Positions 7,122 to 7,224 of a stretch of DNA of 7,224 nucleotides are shown here, one piece after another. Positions within the stretch are counted from its first letter, which is position 1; the number at the start of each line of letters is the position of its first letter. The translations under genes and the position numbers were made by a program. The stretch spans positions 1 through 7,224 of the forward strand of contig CAZPMO010000220.1 in NCBI GenBank assembly GCA_964587515.1. The letters run 5' to 3'. Origin of the DNA: CAZPMO01 sp964587515. GTDB taxonomy: Bacteria; Pseudomonadota; Alphaproteobacteria; MPNO01. The notes under the pieces were generated by a model. The model was given only the letters and a program-made list of their open reading frames with translations, did no database searches and was not told where the DNA came from.

Positions 7122-7209
7122 CCTTCGAGACGGGCCTTCGGCCCTCCTCAGGATGAGGAGATATTTAGTTTTCCTCATCCTGAGGAGGCGCGAAGCGCCG
7201 TCTCGAAGG
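7122..7209. repeat. Double-arm palindromic intergenic repeat (alphaproteobacterial REP/BIME-like)
   Basis: Two 38-base arms, 7122-7159 and 7172-7209, are inverted copies around a 12-base AT-rich centre; 34 of 38 positions pair. Each arm has an outer block (CCTTCGAGACG or its complement), an inner short hairpin (GGCCTTCGGCC at 7133-7143; GCGCGAAGCGC at 7188-7198) and a 16-base block ending in CAGGATGAGGA or its complement. I recall very similar sequences scattered in many copies through Bradyrhizobium-like and other alphaproteobacterial genomes; this could not be searched here. It lies 127 bases upstream of the flavoprotein start. It could act as a bidirectional terminator or a transcript-end stabiliser for a gene beyond the right edge, or be an inert mobile repeat; no T-tract follows the stem on either side. 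Confidence 0.85.
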
Positions 7210-7224
7210 CCTAGTTGTGGAGTC

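Noticed and set aside
6575..7156. A 193-codon plus-strand frame running from the flavoprotein gene into the right-hand non-coding tail
   Set aside because: It is antisense to the conserved FAD-binding N-terminus, has no recognisable domain and ends inside the palindromic repeat.
7122..7209. The repeat as a simple intrinsic terminator
   Set aside because: There is no T-tract after the stem on either strand, and the arm-internal hairpins are a feature of dispersed repeats more than of terminators; a transcript-end role stays possible.

Overview
The window is GC-rich, densely packed bacterial DNA. It looks like a member of the Alphaproteobacteria, for example a Hyphomicrobiales- or Rhodospirillales-type soil or marine organism. 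The grounds are base composition, the kind of genes present (fused TRAP-TAXI permease, LLM flavin oxidoreductase, DMT exporter) and a palindromic repeat at the right edge of a type I recall as common in that class. The species cannot be named from the sequence.

Layout: (1) 1-402, minus strand, the N-terminal 134 residues of a periplasmic-binding-protein-fold protein resembling 4,5-dihydroxyphthalate decarboxylase; the rest lies off the left edge. (2) 465-1340, plus strand, a complete EamA/DMT-family membrane transporter. (3) 1309-3246 and 3265-4221, minus strand, a two-gene operon of a TAXI-type solute-binding protein followed by a fused 4TM/12TM TRAP permease. (4) 4345-5502, plus strand, an LLM-class (luciferase-like) flavin-dependent oxidoreductase, divergent from the TRAP operon. 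(5) 5519-6994, minus strand, a flavoprotein of the FAD_binding_2 / fumarate reductase-like superfamily, convergent with the LLM gene. (6) 6995-7224, a non-coding tail with a small palindrome near a possible promoter and a large double-arm inverted repeat.

Taken together this looks like an uptake-and-oxidation neighbourhood for a small organic acid or aromatic-type compound: capture by the TAXI protein, import by the TRAP permease, oxidation by one or both flavoenzymes, with the DMT protein as a possible exporter. The substrate cannot be deduced from sequence. The flavoprotein lacks the residues that define fumarate reductases, and the left-edge gene belongs to a family whose annotation (decarboxylase or solute receptor) is unreliable. 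No RNA gene, CRISPR array, transposase or phage gene was seen. The most structured non-coding signals are the repeat at 7122-7209, whose internal hairpins differ between arms by compensatory changes, and the 4222-4344 divergent region, where one promoter fits a leaderless start for the LLM gene.
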